Assembly (NCBI GenBank): GCA_964631255.1
Contig: CAZVWS010000072.1
Span: forward strand, 1 to 7,611
DNA: 7,611 bases
Direction: 5' to 3'
Source of the DNA: JBGZFC01 sp964631255
GTDB lineage: Bacteria > Bacteroidota > Bacteroidia > Bacteroidales > Dysgonomonadaceae
The notes under the pieces were generated by a model. It did no database searches. It was not told the origin of the DNA and saw only the letters and a list, made by a program, of their open reading frames with translations. Each line of letters opens with the position of its first letter. Position 1 is the stretch's first letter. Shown here piece after piece: positions 1 through 5,624 of the stretch. The position numbers and the translations under genes are program-made.

Positions 1-55
1 AGACGAAGTCAGCTGAGTTACAGTCAGCCCCATTTGGCCACTCTGGTAACTGCCC
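1..55 (-). tRNA. tRNA-Tyr (GUA), partial, cut by window start
   Basis: Read on the minus strand, the segment starts GGGCAGT and contains a D-arm, then the anticodon arm GCTGA-CTGTAAC-TCAGC with anticodon GTA (plus-strand positions 19-21). It runs into the start of an extra arm (CTGACTTCG) before the window ends. A GUA anticodon and a long variable arm fit tRNA-Tyr, a class II tRNA. The T-arm and the 3' acceptor strand lie outside the window. It follows tRNA-Thr by 18 nt on the same strand, so both should be processed from one precursor. In Bacteroidota such a tRNA cluster usually sits just upstream of tuf. Confidence 0.9.
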
Positions 56-73
56 TACAATAAAAATTATTTG

Positions 74-147
74 AGCCTCTTGTCGGATTCGAACCAACGA
101 CCCCGAGATTACAAATCACGTGCTCTGGCCAACTGAGCTAAAGAGGC
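74..147 (-). tRNA. tRNA-Thr (UGU)
   Basis: A complete cloverleaf can be drawn on the minus strand. The acceptor stem is GCCTCTT/AAGAGGC, the D-stem GCTC/GAGC, and the anticodon loop TTTGTAA carries anticodon TGT (plus 111-113). The T-arm is GTTGG-TTCGAAT-CCGAC and the discriminator base is T at position 74. The anticodon stem contains one U-U mismatch. The 3' CCA is not encoded (CAA follows the discriminator), so it must be added enzymatically. It is the first tRNA after the promoter at 191-221 and is followed by tRNA-Tyr. Confidence 0.96.
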
Positions 148-156
148 TTTTGCTCA

Positions 157-187
157 CCGTTTCATCCAACACATTGGAAAGAAACGG
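157..187 (-). other. 5' leader hairpin of the tRNA precursor
   Basis: An inverted repeat pairs CCGTTTC with GAAACGG (7 bp). A small internal bulge follows, then TCCAA pairs with TTGGA around a 4-nt loop. It begins within a few bases of the transcription start expected from the TAnnTTTG box at 191-198 and ends 9 nt before the tRNA-Thr 5' end. It therefore makes up most of the short precursor leader. No U-run follows on the minus strand, so it does not look like a terminator for hpf. A role in 5'-end protection or precursor processing is inference. Confidence 0.55.
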
Positions 188-190
188 ACG

Positions 191-221
191 CAAAGGTAGT
201 GATTATTTTTTTACTACCAAA
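191..221 (-). promoter_or_regulatory. Bacteroidota-type promoter for the tRNA(-tuf) operon
   Basis: On the minus strand TTTG (218-221) is separated by exactly 19 nt from TACCTTTG (191-198), matching the Bacteroidota primary sigma consensus of -33 TTTG and -7 TAnnTTTG. The predicted start lies near 184-188, about 40 nt before tRNA-Thr. It has the same elements and spacing as the rpsU promoter at 1894-1924. It lies in the 97-nt gap after hpf, so the tRNAs can be transcribed independently of rpsU-xer-hpf. There is no convincing terminator between hpf and this promoter, so read-through is also possible. Confidence 0.8.
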
Positions 222-244
222 ATTTTCAAGTCGTTTTTTTACGA

Positions 245-541
245 TTATCTCTCTTTTTTTTCTTTTGTTTTTCTAATTTGCTTCTCTAGAGCTTCTACAC
301 AGTGGTCGGCAGCTTCTTCAAAACTGTCTGCTGTTTTATTTGCAAATAGCTCACCATTAGGTATTCCCAATTTCACAGACACATCTTTATTTTGTGCGGC
401 ATCGGGTTTCACTACTTTCATGATTACTTCGGCAAGAATAATGCCATCGTACATTTTCTCTAATTTTTTTACTTTTTTTTCTACAAACGCTTTCAATTGT
501 TCTGTCGCGTCAAAATTTACCGATTGAATTCTTAGTTCCAT
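245..541 (-). CDS. hpf: Ribosome hibernation promoting factor, short HPF/RaiA family
   Basis: This 98-residue protein starts MELRIQSVNF and has the beta-alpha-beta-beta-beta-alpha layout of the S30AE/HPF/RaiA family. Residues DATEQLKAFVEKKVKKLEK form the first helix and EEAADHCVEALEKQIRKTKEKK the basic final helix. Such proteins bind the 30S decoding region and inactivate ribosomes in stationary phase or stress. Its length matches short HPF, without the dimerising C-terminal domain of long HPF. The start at 541 is chosen over an in-frame ATG at 580 because AAGGAGG (549-555) sits 7 nt before it, and because the longer form would overlap the recombinase gene. The xer stop codon overlaps this SD (TGAAGGAGG), so the genes are likely translationally coupled. 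A strong SD is uncommon in Bacteroidota, whose ribosomes normally hide the anti-SD. Confidence 0.92.
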   Translation of the reverse strand: MELRIQSVNFDATEQLKAFVEKKVKKLEKMYDGIILAEVIMKVVKPDAAQNKDVSVKLGIPNGELFANKTADSFEEAADHCVEALEKQIRKTKEKKER

Positions 542-548
542 ATTATTT

Positions 549-555
549 CCTCCTT
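549..555 (-). promoter_or_regulatory. Strong Shine-Dalgarno sequence of hpf, overlapping the xer stop codon
   Basis: On the minus strand the sequence reads TGAAGGAGGAAATAATATG. AAGGAGG is seven consecutive bases complementary to the 16S rRNA anti-SD, with 7 nt to the ATG at 541. The leading TGA (555-557) is the stop codon of the recombinase. This site decides the hpf start. Most genes in this phylum lack an SD, and in this window rpsU, xer, the peptidase and the glutaminase have none directly before their starts. Confidence 0.85.
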
Positions 556-1457
556 CATTTTTTTGCTCGAGGATGAGCATTGTGATAAACTTTTTTTAAT
601 TCTTCGAAAGTTACATGTGTGTATATTTCGGTTGAAGCCAAACTGGAGTGCCCCAACAACTCTTTCACAGCGTTTATTTCTGCGCCATTATTAAGCATTT
701 CGGTGGCGAATGAGTGCCGCAACACGTGCGGACTTTTTTTCGACAGGGTCGGAATGCTTTCGAGTTGCCGGTGTATGATGTTATAAACCATTTTTGGATA
801 CATTGGGTCTCCATTCTTCTTAACAAACAAAAAAGATGATTTGTTTTCAACTTCTCTATTTCTTATGTCAATATATTGATTCAGTTTGCTTATGGTTGCA
901 TCGGCAAGGGGTATGATTCGCTCTTTGTTTCTTTTCCCGAGTACGCGTATGGTTTTTGCAAAAAAATCTATATCACTATCTTTCAGCGAAATAAGCTCAG
1001 ACCTACGCATGCCGGTCAGGTACAGAAAATCCAGAATAAATGTGTTTCGCGAGGTTTCAAAATCTTGGTATGGTTCTACATTTTCATCCAAAATATTTGT
1101 CAAATCGCTATCGCCGGCAAAGGATGGTAGCTTGCGTGTAACCTTTGGTCCTGACACTCCATCTGCAGGATTTGCCGACACAATATTTTCTCTCTTCAGG
1201 TACTTGAAAAAAGATTTGACGGCACTCAATTTTCTGTTTACAGAAACGGGGTTCACACCCTCTTCCACCAGGTGTGCTATCCACATACGGATGTGGTCTT
1301 TTTCTATATCGGCAGCGTGCAGCACTTGGCATTCTGCCGATAAGTAGTTTTGAAATTGCGTTAGGTCGTTTAAATAAGAAATCCCCGTATGAGATGAATA
1401 ATTCTTCTCATGACGGAGATACTGTATAAATTTTTCTTTCAACATAGTGCAATTCAT
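555..1457 (-). CDS. xerC: Tyrosine recombinase XerC/XerD family
   Basis: This 300-residue protein has the two-domain Xer fold. An N-terminal SAM-like core-binding domain spans roughly residues 5-90 and the catalytic domain about 110-295. All six catalytic residues are visible: R151 in TGMRRSEL, K175 in GKRNKER, H244 and R247 in HVLRHS, H270 in LLGHSS, and the nucleophile Y279 in TEIYTHV. Xer recombinases resolve chromosome dimers at dif with FtsK. Length and motif spacing are those of housekeeping Xer proteins, not integrases. The position between rpsU and hpf is the usual Bacteroidota locus, where this gene is normally labelled xerC or xerD; the letter is uncertain. Two starts are possible (1457, or 1445 at residue 5), with no SD at either. 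Its stop overlaps the hpf SD. Confidence 0.93.
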   Translation of the reverse strand: MNCTMLKEKFIQYLRHEKNYSSHTGISYLNDLTQFQNYLSAECQVLHAADIEKDHIRMWIAHLVEEGVNPVSVNRKLSAVKSFFKYLKRENIVSANPADGVSGPKVTRKLPSFAGDSDLTNILDENVEPYQDFETSRNTFILDFLYLTGMRRSELISLKDSDIDFFAKTIRVLGKRNKERIIPLADATISKLNQYIDIRNREVENKSSFLFVKKNGDPMYPKMVYNIIHRQLESIPTLSKKSPHVLRHSFATEMLNNGAEINAVKELLGHSSLASTEIYTHVTFEELKKVYHNAHPRAKK

Positions 1458-1502
1458 AAACTGAATGACAAACGTAAGAAAAAAAAACGTAAAAAAGCAA
1501 TT

Positions 1503-1694
1503 CTAATCTTCTTTTTCTTGCATTTGTTGCACGTAAACGGCGTGTTGCATTTTTTTGCGTTTTTGCACCGACGGTTTTGCAAATGCCTGGCGACGACGCA
1601 ACTCTTTTACGACACCTGTTTTTTCGTATTTACGTTTGAATTTTTTTAAGGCTCTTTCTATATTTTCACCTTCTTTTAATTGTACTACTATCAT
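1503..1694 (-). CDS. rpsU: Small ribosomal subunit protein bS21
   Basis: This 63-residue, very basic protein begins MIVVQLKEGENIERALKKFKR, the standard bS21 N-terminus, followed by the KELRRRQAF segment. bS21 sits on the 30S platform. In Bacteroidota it forms, with bS18 and bS6, the pocket that sequesters the 16S rRNA 3' tail and so suppresses SD use. An in-frame TAA two codons upstream fixes the start at 1694. There is no SD directly before it, only an A/T-rich leader, although rpsU is reported to carry exceptionally strong SDs across this phylum. The only strong SD is about 180 nt upstream. It is first in the operon with xer (45 nt gap) and hpf. Confidence 0.95.
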   Translation of the reverse strand: MIVVQLKEGENIERALKKFKRKYEKTGVVKELRRRQAFAKPSVQKRKKMQHAVYVQQMQEKED

Positions 1695-1745
1695 AATTTA
1701 TTTTGTTGTTTATTGTTTATTTATTATTTAATTATTGTTGTTTTA

Positions 1746-1780
1746 GATATGTGCAAACATCTTTATTTAAAGCACATACC
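1746..1780 (-). other. Hairpin in the rpsU 5' leader
   Basis: On the minus strand GGTATGTGC pairs with GCACATATC (nine pairs including one G-U) around a 17-nt loop, about 50 nt before the rpsU start. No U-run follows, so it is not an intrinsic terminator. The rest of the leader is very A/T-rich and weakly structured, so this stem stands out. It could be a binding site for autoregulation or a ribosome standby element, but the sequence alone does not say which. Confidence 0.5.
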
Positions 1781-1870
1781 TATAACTTAGAGAAATCTTT
1801 TTACCTGATTCTCTTGTTTTTATCGTGATTATTTTTATTTTTCTAAGCTACTTTTCCGGGTGTTATTATT

Positions 1871-1880
1871 TAACCTCCTT
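1871..1880 (-). promoter_or_regulatory. Orphan anti-SD complement near the 5' end of the rpsU leader
   Basis: The minus strand reads AGGAAGGAGGTTA. AAGGAGGT is eight contiguous bases complementary to the 16S anti-SD and further bases fit the extended tail. It lies roughly 8-17 nt after the predicted transcription start. No ATG, GTG or TTG follows within a translation-competent distance; the first ATG comes about 100 nt later. The element is thus separated from the rpsU start by about 180 nt. A short GTTA-AATAA-TAAC stem immediately downstream could partly mask it. Confidence 0.6.
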
Positions 1881-1893
1881 CCTAAATGGGGTG

Positions 1894-1924
1894 CAAAGGT
1901 AGGAATAAAATTGCATAAAACAAA
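1894..1924 (-). promoter_or_regulatory. Bacteroidota-type promoter of rpsU-xer-hpf
   Basis: On the minus strand TTTG (1921-1924) and TACCTTTG (1894-1901) are separated by 19 nt, an exact match to -33 TTTG / -7 TAnnTTTG. The predicted start near 1888 leaves a leader of about 190 nt before rpsU. It lies 42 nt downstream of the peptidase stop at 1966, and no clear terminator separates the two, so some read-through from the peptidase gene is possible. Confidence 0.8.
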
Positions 1925-1965
1925 CCCGAATAGCGAGATATTTTTATTGAATAAGATTTTGTAAG

Positions 1966-4131
1966 CTATTTGATATTCATTTCATTAATCAGATGTTTTG
2001 CTTCGGCGTACTTATCTATAATGAAAAGCACGTATTGCACATCCACGATAATGCTTCTTTGGTAATCGGGCAAATACTCAATATCTCCGCCAACTCCTTC
2101 CCAATTGCGGTCGAAATTGAGCCCGATGAGTTCGCCTTTCCCATTGAGTACGGGGCTTCCTGAATTTCCGCCGGTGGTGTGGGTTGTTGCCAAGAAGCAG
2201 ACGGGCATGTTACCCTCTTTGTTGGCATACTTGCCAAAATCTCTTTCTGAATATAGTTTTTTGAGTTTGTCGGGCACTACAAATTCCCAGTTATCGGGGT
2301 CTTCTTTTTGCATGATTCCGTCCATGGTAGTTTGGTAATGGTAAACCACGGCATCGCGCGGATAGTATCCTTTTACTTGACCGTAGGTCAGTCGCAAAGT
2401 CAAATTGGCATCGGGGAAATGTGCCGTTTCACCATCTTTTGCCAAAATGCCTTCTAAATAGGTTTTGCGTGCTTTGGCAAACGGGTTGTTGAAGTTGTTG
2501 AGTTGGCGTCGGAGGTTGAGCGATTCTTGATACAGCGAACGCGAAAAATTGAACATCGGGTCGTTGATAATTACTTCTGCAATATGGTTTTCGCTGATAA
2601 ATTTCTGCATATTGGCTTCGCTGCCAAATAGCGATTTTTTGAAAATATCATCCACAAACGCATCCACATTACCCCGGTATTTGGTGTGTAAATCGGTAAA
2701 ACTTGTTGGCTGATTTTCTCTTGGAATCAATCGAATATACTCTTTGATAATGGCTTTGGCTATTTTTTTATCCACTTCGGCACTGTAATCTTTATTGGCA
2801 AAGTTGCGGAAATCGTTGAGCAGAAGCAGTGTGTAGTCCTCAATTTTCTTTTCGTTTTTCCTATCAAAAGCTGCCACCAACGAGTCGGCATTTGCCGTGG
2901 GAATGGTCGCAAATTCTATGCCTCGTTGCAAGCCTTCGTTGAGCATTCTTTCTCTGAATCGCAACTCTTTACGTTGCATCACAATTTTTTGTATCGTGTC
3001 CAAAGCATTGATGTATTGTGGCTTCTTATTTGCTTGCGCCCACTCTATTACTTGGTCTTGTTGTTGCTGTTTGAGGTCAACAAATTGGCGAGTTTCTATT
3101 GCCCAATTGGAGCCGATAGCACTTTTGTAACCGTTGGTAGAACCCGAATATTTGCTGGCGTATTGTATATTTACTTGCGGGTCTTTAAGCATTTCGTCCA
3201 ACATCACCTCTTGTCGGGTTTCTCTCATATTGACTCTCACGGCATTGTCTATATCTCTTCGTTCGGCTACTTCCCACGAGGTATAATACTTATTTGTGGT
3301 GCCGGGGAAACCGATAATCATGGCAAAATCGTTTTCGCTTACACCATTAGAAGCAATTTGCAACCATCTTTTTGGAGCGAAAGGTATATTGTCGGGCGAG
3401 TAGTTTGCCGGGTTTCCATTTTTATCGGTATAGATTCTGAATAGGGAGAAATCGCCGGTATGTCTGGGCCACATCCAGTTGTCGGTGTCTGCTCCAAATT
3501 TGCCGATGGAACTGGGTGGTGCACCTACCAAACGAATATCGGTATAAATTTTTTTCTTGAAAAGGTAGTAGCGGTTACCTTCAAAAAAATATTTTATCTC
3601 AACATCTGTTCCCGCGTTGTTTTTTAAATAATCTTCTGCTTTTTCGCGCGCAATTCTGTTGAGATACGATGGCGAAAGATACAAAACTCCGTCCGTGTCT
3701 TGCTTTTTGTCTCTTTGCAAACAGCTGTTGACGTAGTTTGTTACATCCTCAATTTTTTCGATGAAGGTAACTTTCAGTCCGGGGTTTGCCAATTCTTGCT
3801 CTTTAGTCATTGCCCAAAATCCGTTTTCGAGATAGTTATTTTCTAACGAACTGTGGCTTTGAATTTGCCCGTAGCCGCAGTGGTGGTTGGTGAGAAGCAA
3901 GCCTTGTGACGAGATAACGCTGCCGGTACAGCCATTTCCAAACTGCCCGATGGCATCGGTAAGCGAACTGCCGTCGGGGTTATAAATATCGCGGTCTTGC
4001 AGTTGCAAACCAAGTTTTTGCATCTCCGAAAGTTTCTGTTGTTTAAGCAAATGCAGCATCCACATGCCTTCGTCGGCTGAAACCGAAAAGAGCAAAAAGA
4101 CAAAAAGGGTGGTAAAAAGTGTTTTTTTCAT
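1966..4131 (-). CDS. dpp11: S46 family dipeptidyl-peptidase, DPP11 type (Asp/Glu-specific)
   Basis: This 721-residue serine peptidase has a signal peptide (residues 1-19, MKKTLFTTLFVFLLFSVSA) before the family N-terminus DEGMW, so it is exported, probably to the periplasm. The S46 triad is visible: H84 in TNHHCGYG, D227 in RHTGDFSLFR, and S657 in GGNSGSP. A helical lid domain lies between the two halves of the chymotrypsin-like fold, roughly residues 285-570. R675 in NFDRNWEG lies 18 residues after the catalytic serine, the same offset as Arg673 from Ser655 in Porphyromonas gingivalis DPP11. That arginine selects Asp/Glu at P1, while DPP7 has glycine there. The enzyme should therefore release N-terminal dipeptides ending in an acidic residue. 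Length is normal and the gene looks intact. It is transcribed divergently from the glutaminase gene, and no SD is seen. Confidence 0.93.
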   Translation of the reverse strand: MKKTLFTTLFVFLLFSVSADEGMWMLHLLKQQKLSEMQKLGLQLQDRDIYNPDGSSLTDAIGQFGNGCTGSVISSQGLLLTNHHCGYGQIQSHSSLENNYLENGFWAMTKEQELANPGLKVTFIEKIEDVTNYVNSCLQRDKKQDTDGVLYLSPSYLNRIAREKAEDYLKNNAGTDVEIKYFFEGNRYYLFKKKIYTDIRLVGAPPSSIGKFGADTDNWMWPRHTGDFSLFRIYTDKNGNPANYSPDNIPFAPKRWLQIASNGVSENDFAMIIGFPGTTNKYYTSWEVAERRDIDNAVRVNMRETRQEVMLDEMLKDPQVNIQYASKYSGSTNGYKSAIGSNWAIETRQFVDLKQQQQDQVIEWAQANKKPQYINALDTIQKIVMQRKELRFRERMLNEGLQRGIEFATIPTANADSLVAAFDRKNEKKIEDYTLLLLNDFRNFANKDYSAEVDKKIAKAIIKEYIRLIPRENQPTSFTDLHTKYRGNVDAFVDDIFKKSLFGSEANMQKFISENHIAEVIINDPMFNFSRSLYQESLNLRRQLNNFNNPFAKARKTYLEGILAKDGETAHFPDANLTLRLTYGQVKGYYPRDAVVYHYQTTMDGIMQKEDPDNWEFVVPDKLKKLYSERDFGKYANKEGNMPVCFLATTHTTGGNSGSPVLNGKGELIGLNFDRNWEGVGGDIEYLPDYQRSIIVDVQYVLFIIDKYAEAKHLINEMNIK

Positions 4132-4168
4132 CTTTATATATTTATTTAATTGTTTGTTTTTAAGCCGA

Positions 4169-4176
4169 TAAAGATA
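4169..4176 (-). promoter_or_regulatory. Possible -7 box for the peptidase gene
   Basis: TATCTTTA on the minus strand differs from TAnnTTTG in the last base and lies 38 nt before the peptidase start. No TTTG is found at the expected distance upstream, so this is only a weak candidate. Confidence 0.25.
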
Positions 4177-4219
4177 TTAAAAAAAATTGGCATAATCGTA
4201 TTTTCACCGGGTTTTAGCT

Positions 4220-4227
4220 TATCTTTG
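4220..4227 (+). promoter_or_regulatory. Probable -7 box of the glutaminase promoter
   Basis: TATCTTTG matches the Bacteroidota -7 consensus TAnnTTTG exactly and is followed by a leader of about 90 nt to the glutaminase ATG. The expected -33 TTTG is not present at 19-nt spacing, so only half of the promoter is supported. It sits in the 191-bp divergent region shared with the peptidase gene. Confidence 0.45.
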
Positions 4228-4302
4228 TAACTGCAAAAAGGACTATGGTTTTGTGCAAAAACTCTGTAAACTGACGTTTTACAAATATTTATCTGATTAC
4301 GA

Positions 4303-4326
4303 ATGATACATCAAAGAAAATTATGA
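4303..4326 (+). other. Seven-codon upstream ORF overlapping the glutaminase start
   Basis: An ATG at 4303 opens the frame MIHQRKL and ends with TGA at 4324-4326. That stop overlaps the glutaminase ATG in an ATGA arrangement. This geometry can allow termination-reinitiation coupling. It has no SD, and an ORF this short is easily produced by chance. Confidence 0.25.
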
Positions 4327-5237
4327 ATTACGAAAAAATTTTCAAATCTATTTATAACGACTTACAAAAAGTGGAAGATTTGGGGCAAGTGGCTTCTTAT
4401 ATTCCCGAATTGGCGAAGATTGATCCCGAACAATTTGGCGTGAACCTGACTACGATAGGCGGAGAATCGTTTGGTTTTGGCGATTGCGAGAAGCGCTTCT
4501 CCATTCAAAGTATCTCTAAGGTTTTCACTTTTGTTTTGGCCTATTCGCGGCAAAAAAGCAATATCTGGAAACGGATGGATTTGGAGCCTGCGGGCACGCC
4601 ATTCAATTCGCTTGTGCAGTTGGAATATGATTTGGGCATTCCTCGCAATCCGTTTATCAACGCGGGAGCGATAGTTGTGTGCGATATTTTGGTAAGCGAA
4701 TTGGAGAATCCGAAAGAGGAGATTTTGTCGTTTATCCGCAAGCTGACCGGAAGCGATTCTATCAACTACAATCCCAAAGTTGCCTTGTCTGAAAAAAACA
4801 CAGGTTATCGCAATTATGCTTTGGTCAATTTGATGAAATCGTTTGGAAATATCAAAAACGATATTGATACCGTAATCGATTTATATACAAATATTTGCTC
4901 GGTAGAAATGAGTTGTCAAGAGCTATCGAAAGCATATCTGTTTCTGGCAAACAACGGGGTAATCCCTTATTGTGGCGAACGGATTTTATCGCCAAGTCGC
5001 ACCAAACGCACCAACGCGCTGATGCAAACCTGCGGTTTTTATGACGAAGCGGGGCAGTTCTCTTTTAAAGTGGGACTCCCGGGCAAAAGTGGCGTAGGCG
5101 GTGGTATCGTGGCTATTTTGCCCGAAAATTACGCCATCACTGTTTGGAGTCCACGTCTAAATAAAAAAGGGAATTCTTACAAAGGAATACTATTCCTCGA
5201 AGAGTTCACTTCTACAACTAAAGTATCTATTTTTTAG
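4323..5237 (+). CDS. glsA: Glutaminase (serine-dependent, GlsA family)
   Basis: This 304-residue protein matches the serine-dependent beta-lactamase-fold glutaminases in length and motif order; it hydrolyses L-glutamine to glutamate and ammonia. The catalytic Ser-x-x-Lys is S63-I-S-K66 in the conserved FSIQSISKVF. Other family motifs are NPFINAGAI (about 109-117), LSEKNTGYRN (155-164), DLYTNICSVEMSC (186-198), CGFYDEAG (237-244) and GLPGKSGVGGG (251-261). There is no signal peptide, so it is cytoplasmic. The start at 4323 gives the family's usual N-terminus (IFKSIYNDL...GQVASYIPELA). It stands alone on the plus strand, divergent from the peptidase. In enterobacteria such enzymes supply ammonia for acid resistance; here a role in amino-acid use is equally plausible. 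No clear terminator follows. Confidence 0.95.
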   Translation: MNYEKIFKSIYNDLQKVEDLGQVASYIPELAKIDPEQFGVNLTTIGGESFGFGDCEKRFSIQSISKVFTFVLAYSRQKSNIWKRMDLEPAGTPFNSLVQLEYDLGIPRNPFINAGAIVVCDILVSELENPKEEILSFIRKLTGSDSINYNPKVALSEKNTGYRNYALVNLMKSFGNIKNDIDTVIDLYTNICSVEMSCQELSKAYLFLANNGVIPYCGERILSPSRTKRTNALMQTCGFYDEAGQFSFKVGLPGKSGVGGGIVAILPENYAITVWSPRLNKKGNSYKGILFLEEFTSTTKVSIF

Positions 5238-5350
5238 TTAGAAGTTCTGAGTATTGAGTTGATGTATGTTGTAACTACGGGATATTGGCAGTGGGAGAAG
5301 ATGGCTTTGCCTTCGTTATAATAGACACAAGATGCAAGAATTAAGACACA

Positions 5351-5377
5351 ATTGTCATAGGGATTTGTAATCGCGAC
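5351..5377 (+). repeat. Imperfect 27-bp direct repeat, copy 1
   Basis: The sequence is ATTGTC, four variable bases, then GGATTTGTAATCGCGAC. It matches 23 of 27 positions of the copy at 5627-5653. The core GATT-TGT-AATC is itself a small palindrome, as often seen in interspersed REP-like elements. The unit lies in gene-free DNA. Confidence 0.65.
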
Positions 5378-5391
5378 GTTTTTTTGTTTCA

Positions 5392-5418
5392 CGCAAAGGT
5401 CGCAAAGATTAACCGCAA
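5392..5418 (+). repeat. Short CGCAAA(G) repeats
   Basis: Three CGCAAA units occur at 5392, 5401 and 5413, the first two as CGCAAAG with 9-nt period. On the minus strand they read as repeated CTTTGCG. Similar CTTTGCG tracts are, from memory, common in intergenic DNA of Bacteroidota. They resemble the TTTG end of the promoter -7 box, but no complete promoter is formed. Confidence 0.4.
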
Positions 5419-5480
5419 ATCCCGCCAAGTCTAACATAGAGTTTCTCTAAGAAATTTATATATAGCAGGTACGCTTTTGC

Positions 5481-5526
5481 AAGGCGTGTCTGCCGATAGG
5501 CAACTATTCTCTTCACGACACACCTT
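5481..5526 (-). repeat. 46-bp inverted repeat with nested hairpin
   Basis: On the minus strand AAGGTGTGTC pairs with GACACGCCTT over 10 bp (one G-U), and a nested TGCC-TATC-GGCA hairpin sits inside. The stem is perfect only as minus-strand RNA; the plus strand has one A-C mismatch. No U-run follows, so it is not a clear terminator. It may be a structured RNA, a small palindromic repeat, or the end of a mobile element. Confidence 0.5.
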
Positions 5527-5624
5527 AACAAAATGGCACGAGCAAAAGCATAGCAACCAACGGTTCAAAATCAGTTTGTTGCATTTCTAAGACATTAAAC
5601 AATGGGATAAGGTTAAACCCGATT

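Larger units (their letters stand above)
5238..5624. other. Gene-free stretch with repeats between the glutaminase gene and the transposase remnant
   Basis: I find no credible gene in these 387 bases. The longest reading frame (minus strand, 5234-5437) overlaps the glutaminase end and covers the CGCAAA repeat tract, so it is probably not coding. The stretch holds one arm of a direct repeat (5351-5377), three CGCAAA units (5392-5418) and an inverted repeat (5481-5526). This mixture is typical of decayed, repeat-rich intergenic DNA. Confidence 0.6.

Noticed and set aside
225..245. Possible terminator after hpf (TCGT-A6-ACGA)
   Set aside because: The stem is only 4 bp and no U-run follows directly, so it is too weak to call.
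120..527. Plus-strand reading frame of 135 codons over hpf and tRNA-Thr
   Set aside because: It lies antisense to a clear hpf gene and runs through a tRNA; its product is a low-complexity Phe/Ser-rich translation.
542..580. Longer hpf start at 580 (13 extra residues)
   Set aside because: It would overlap the xer gene, has no SD, and the extra residues translate the SD region itself; the start at 541 fits the family N-terminus.
876..1347. Plus-strand frames over the recombinase gene
   Set aside because: They are antisense to an intact Xer gene with all catalytic residues and have no family resemblance.
1725..1782. Tiny leader ORFs (MCFK and MFAHI) in the rpsU leader
   Set aside because: They are four and five codons long, have no SD, and lie inside the hairpin; chance is the best explanation.
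2926..3444. Plus-strand frame of 172 codons inside the peptidase gene
   Set aside because: It is the antisense shadow of the S46 peptidase, without recognisable motifs.
5234..5437. Minus-strand frame of 67 codons after the glutaminase gene
   Set aside because: It overlaps the glutaminase end and is largely a translation of the direct repeat and CGCAAA tract, so it is most likely non-coding.
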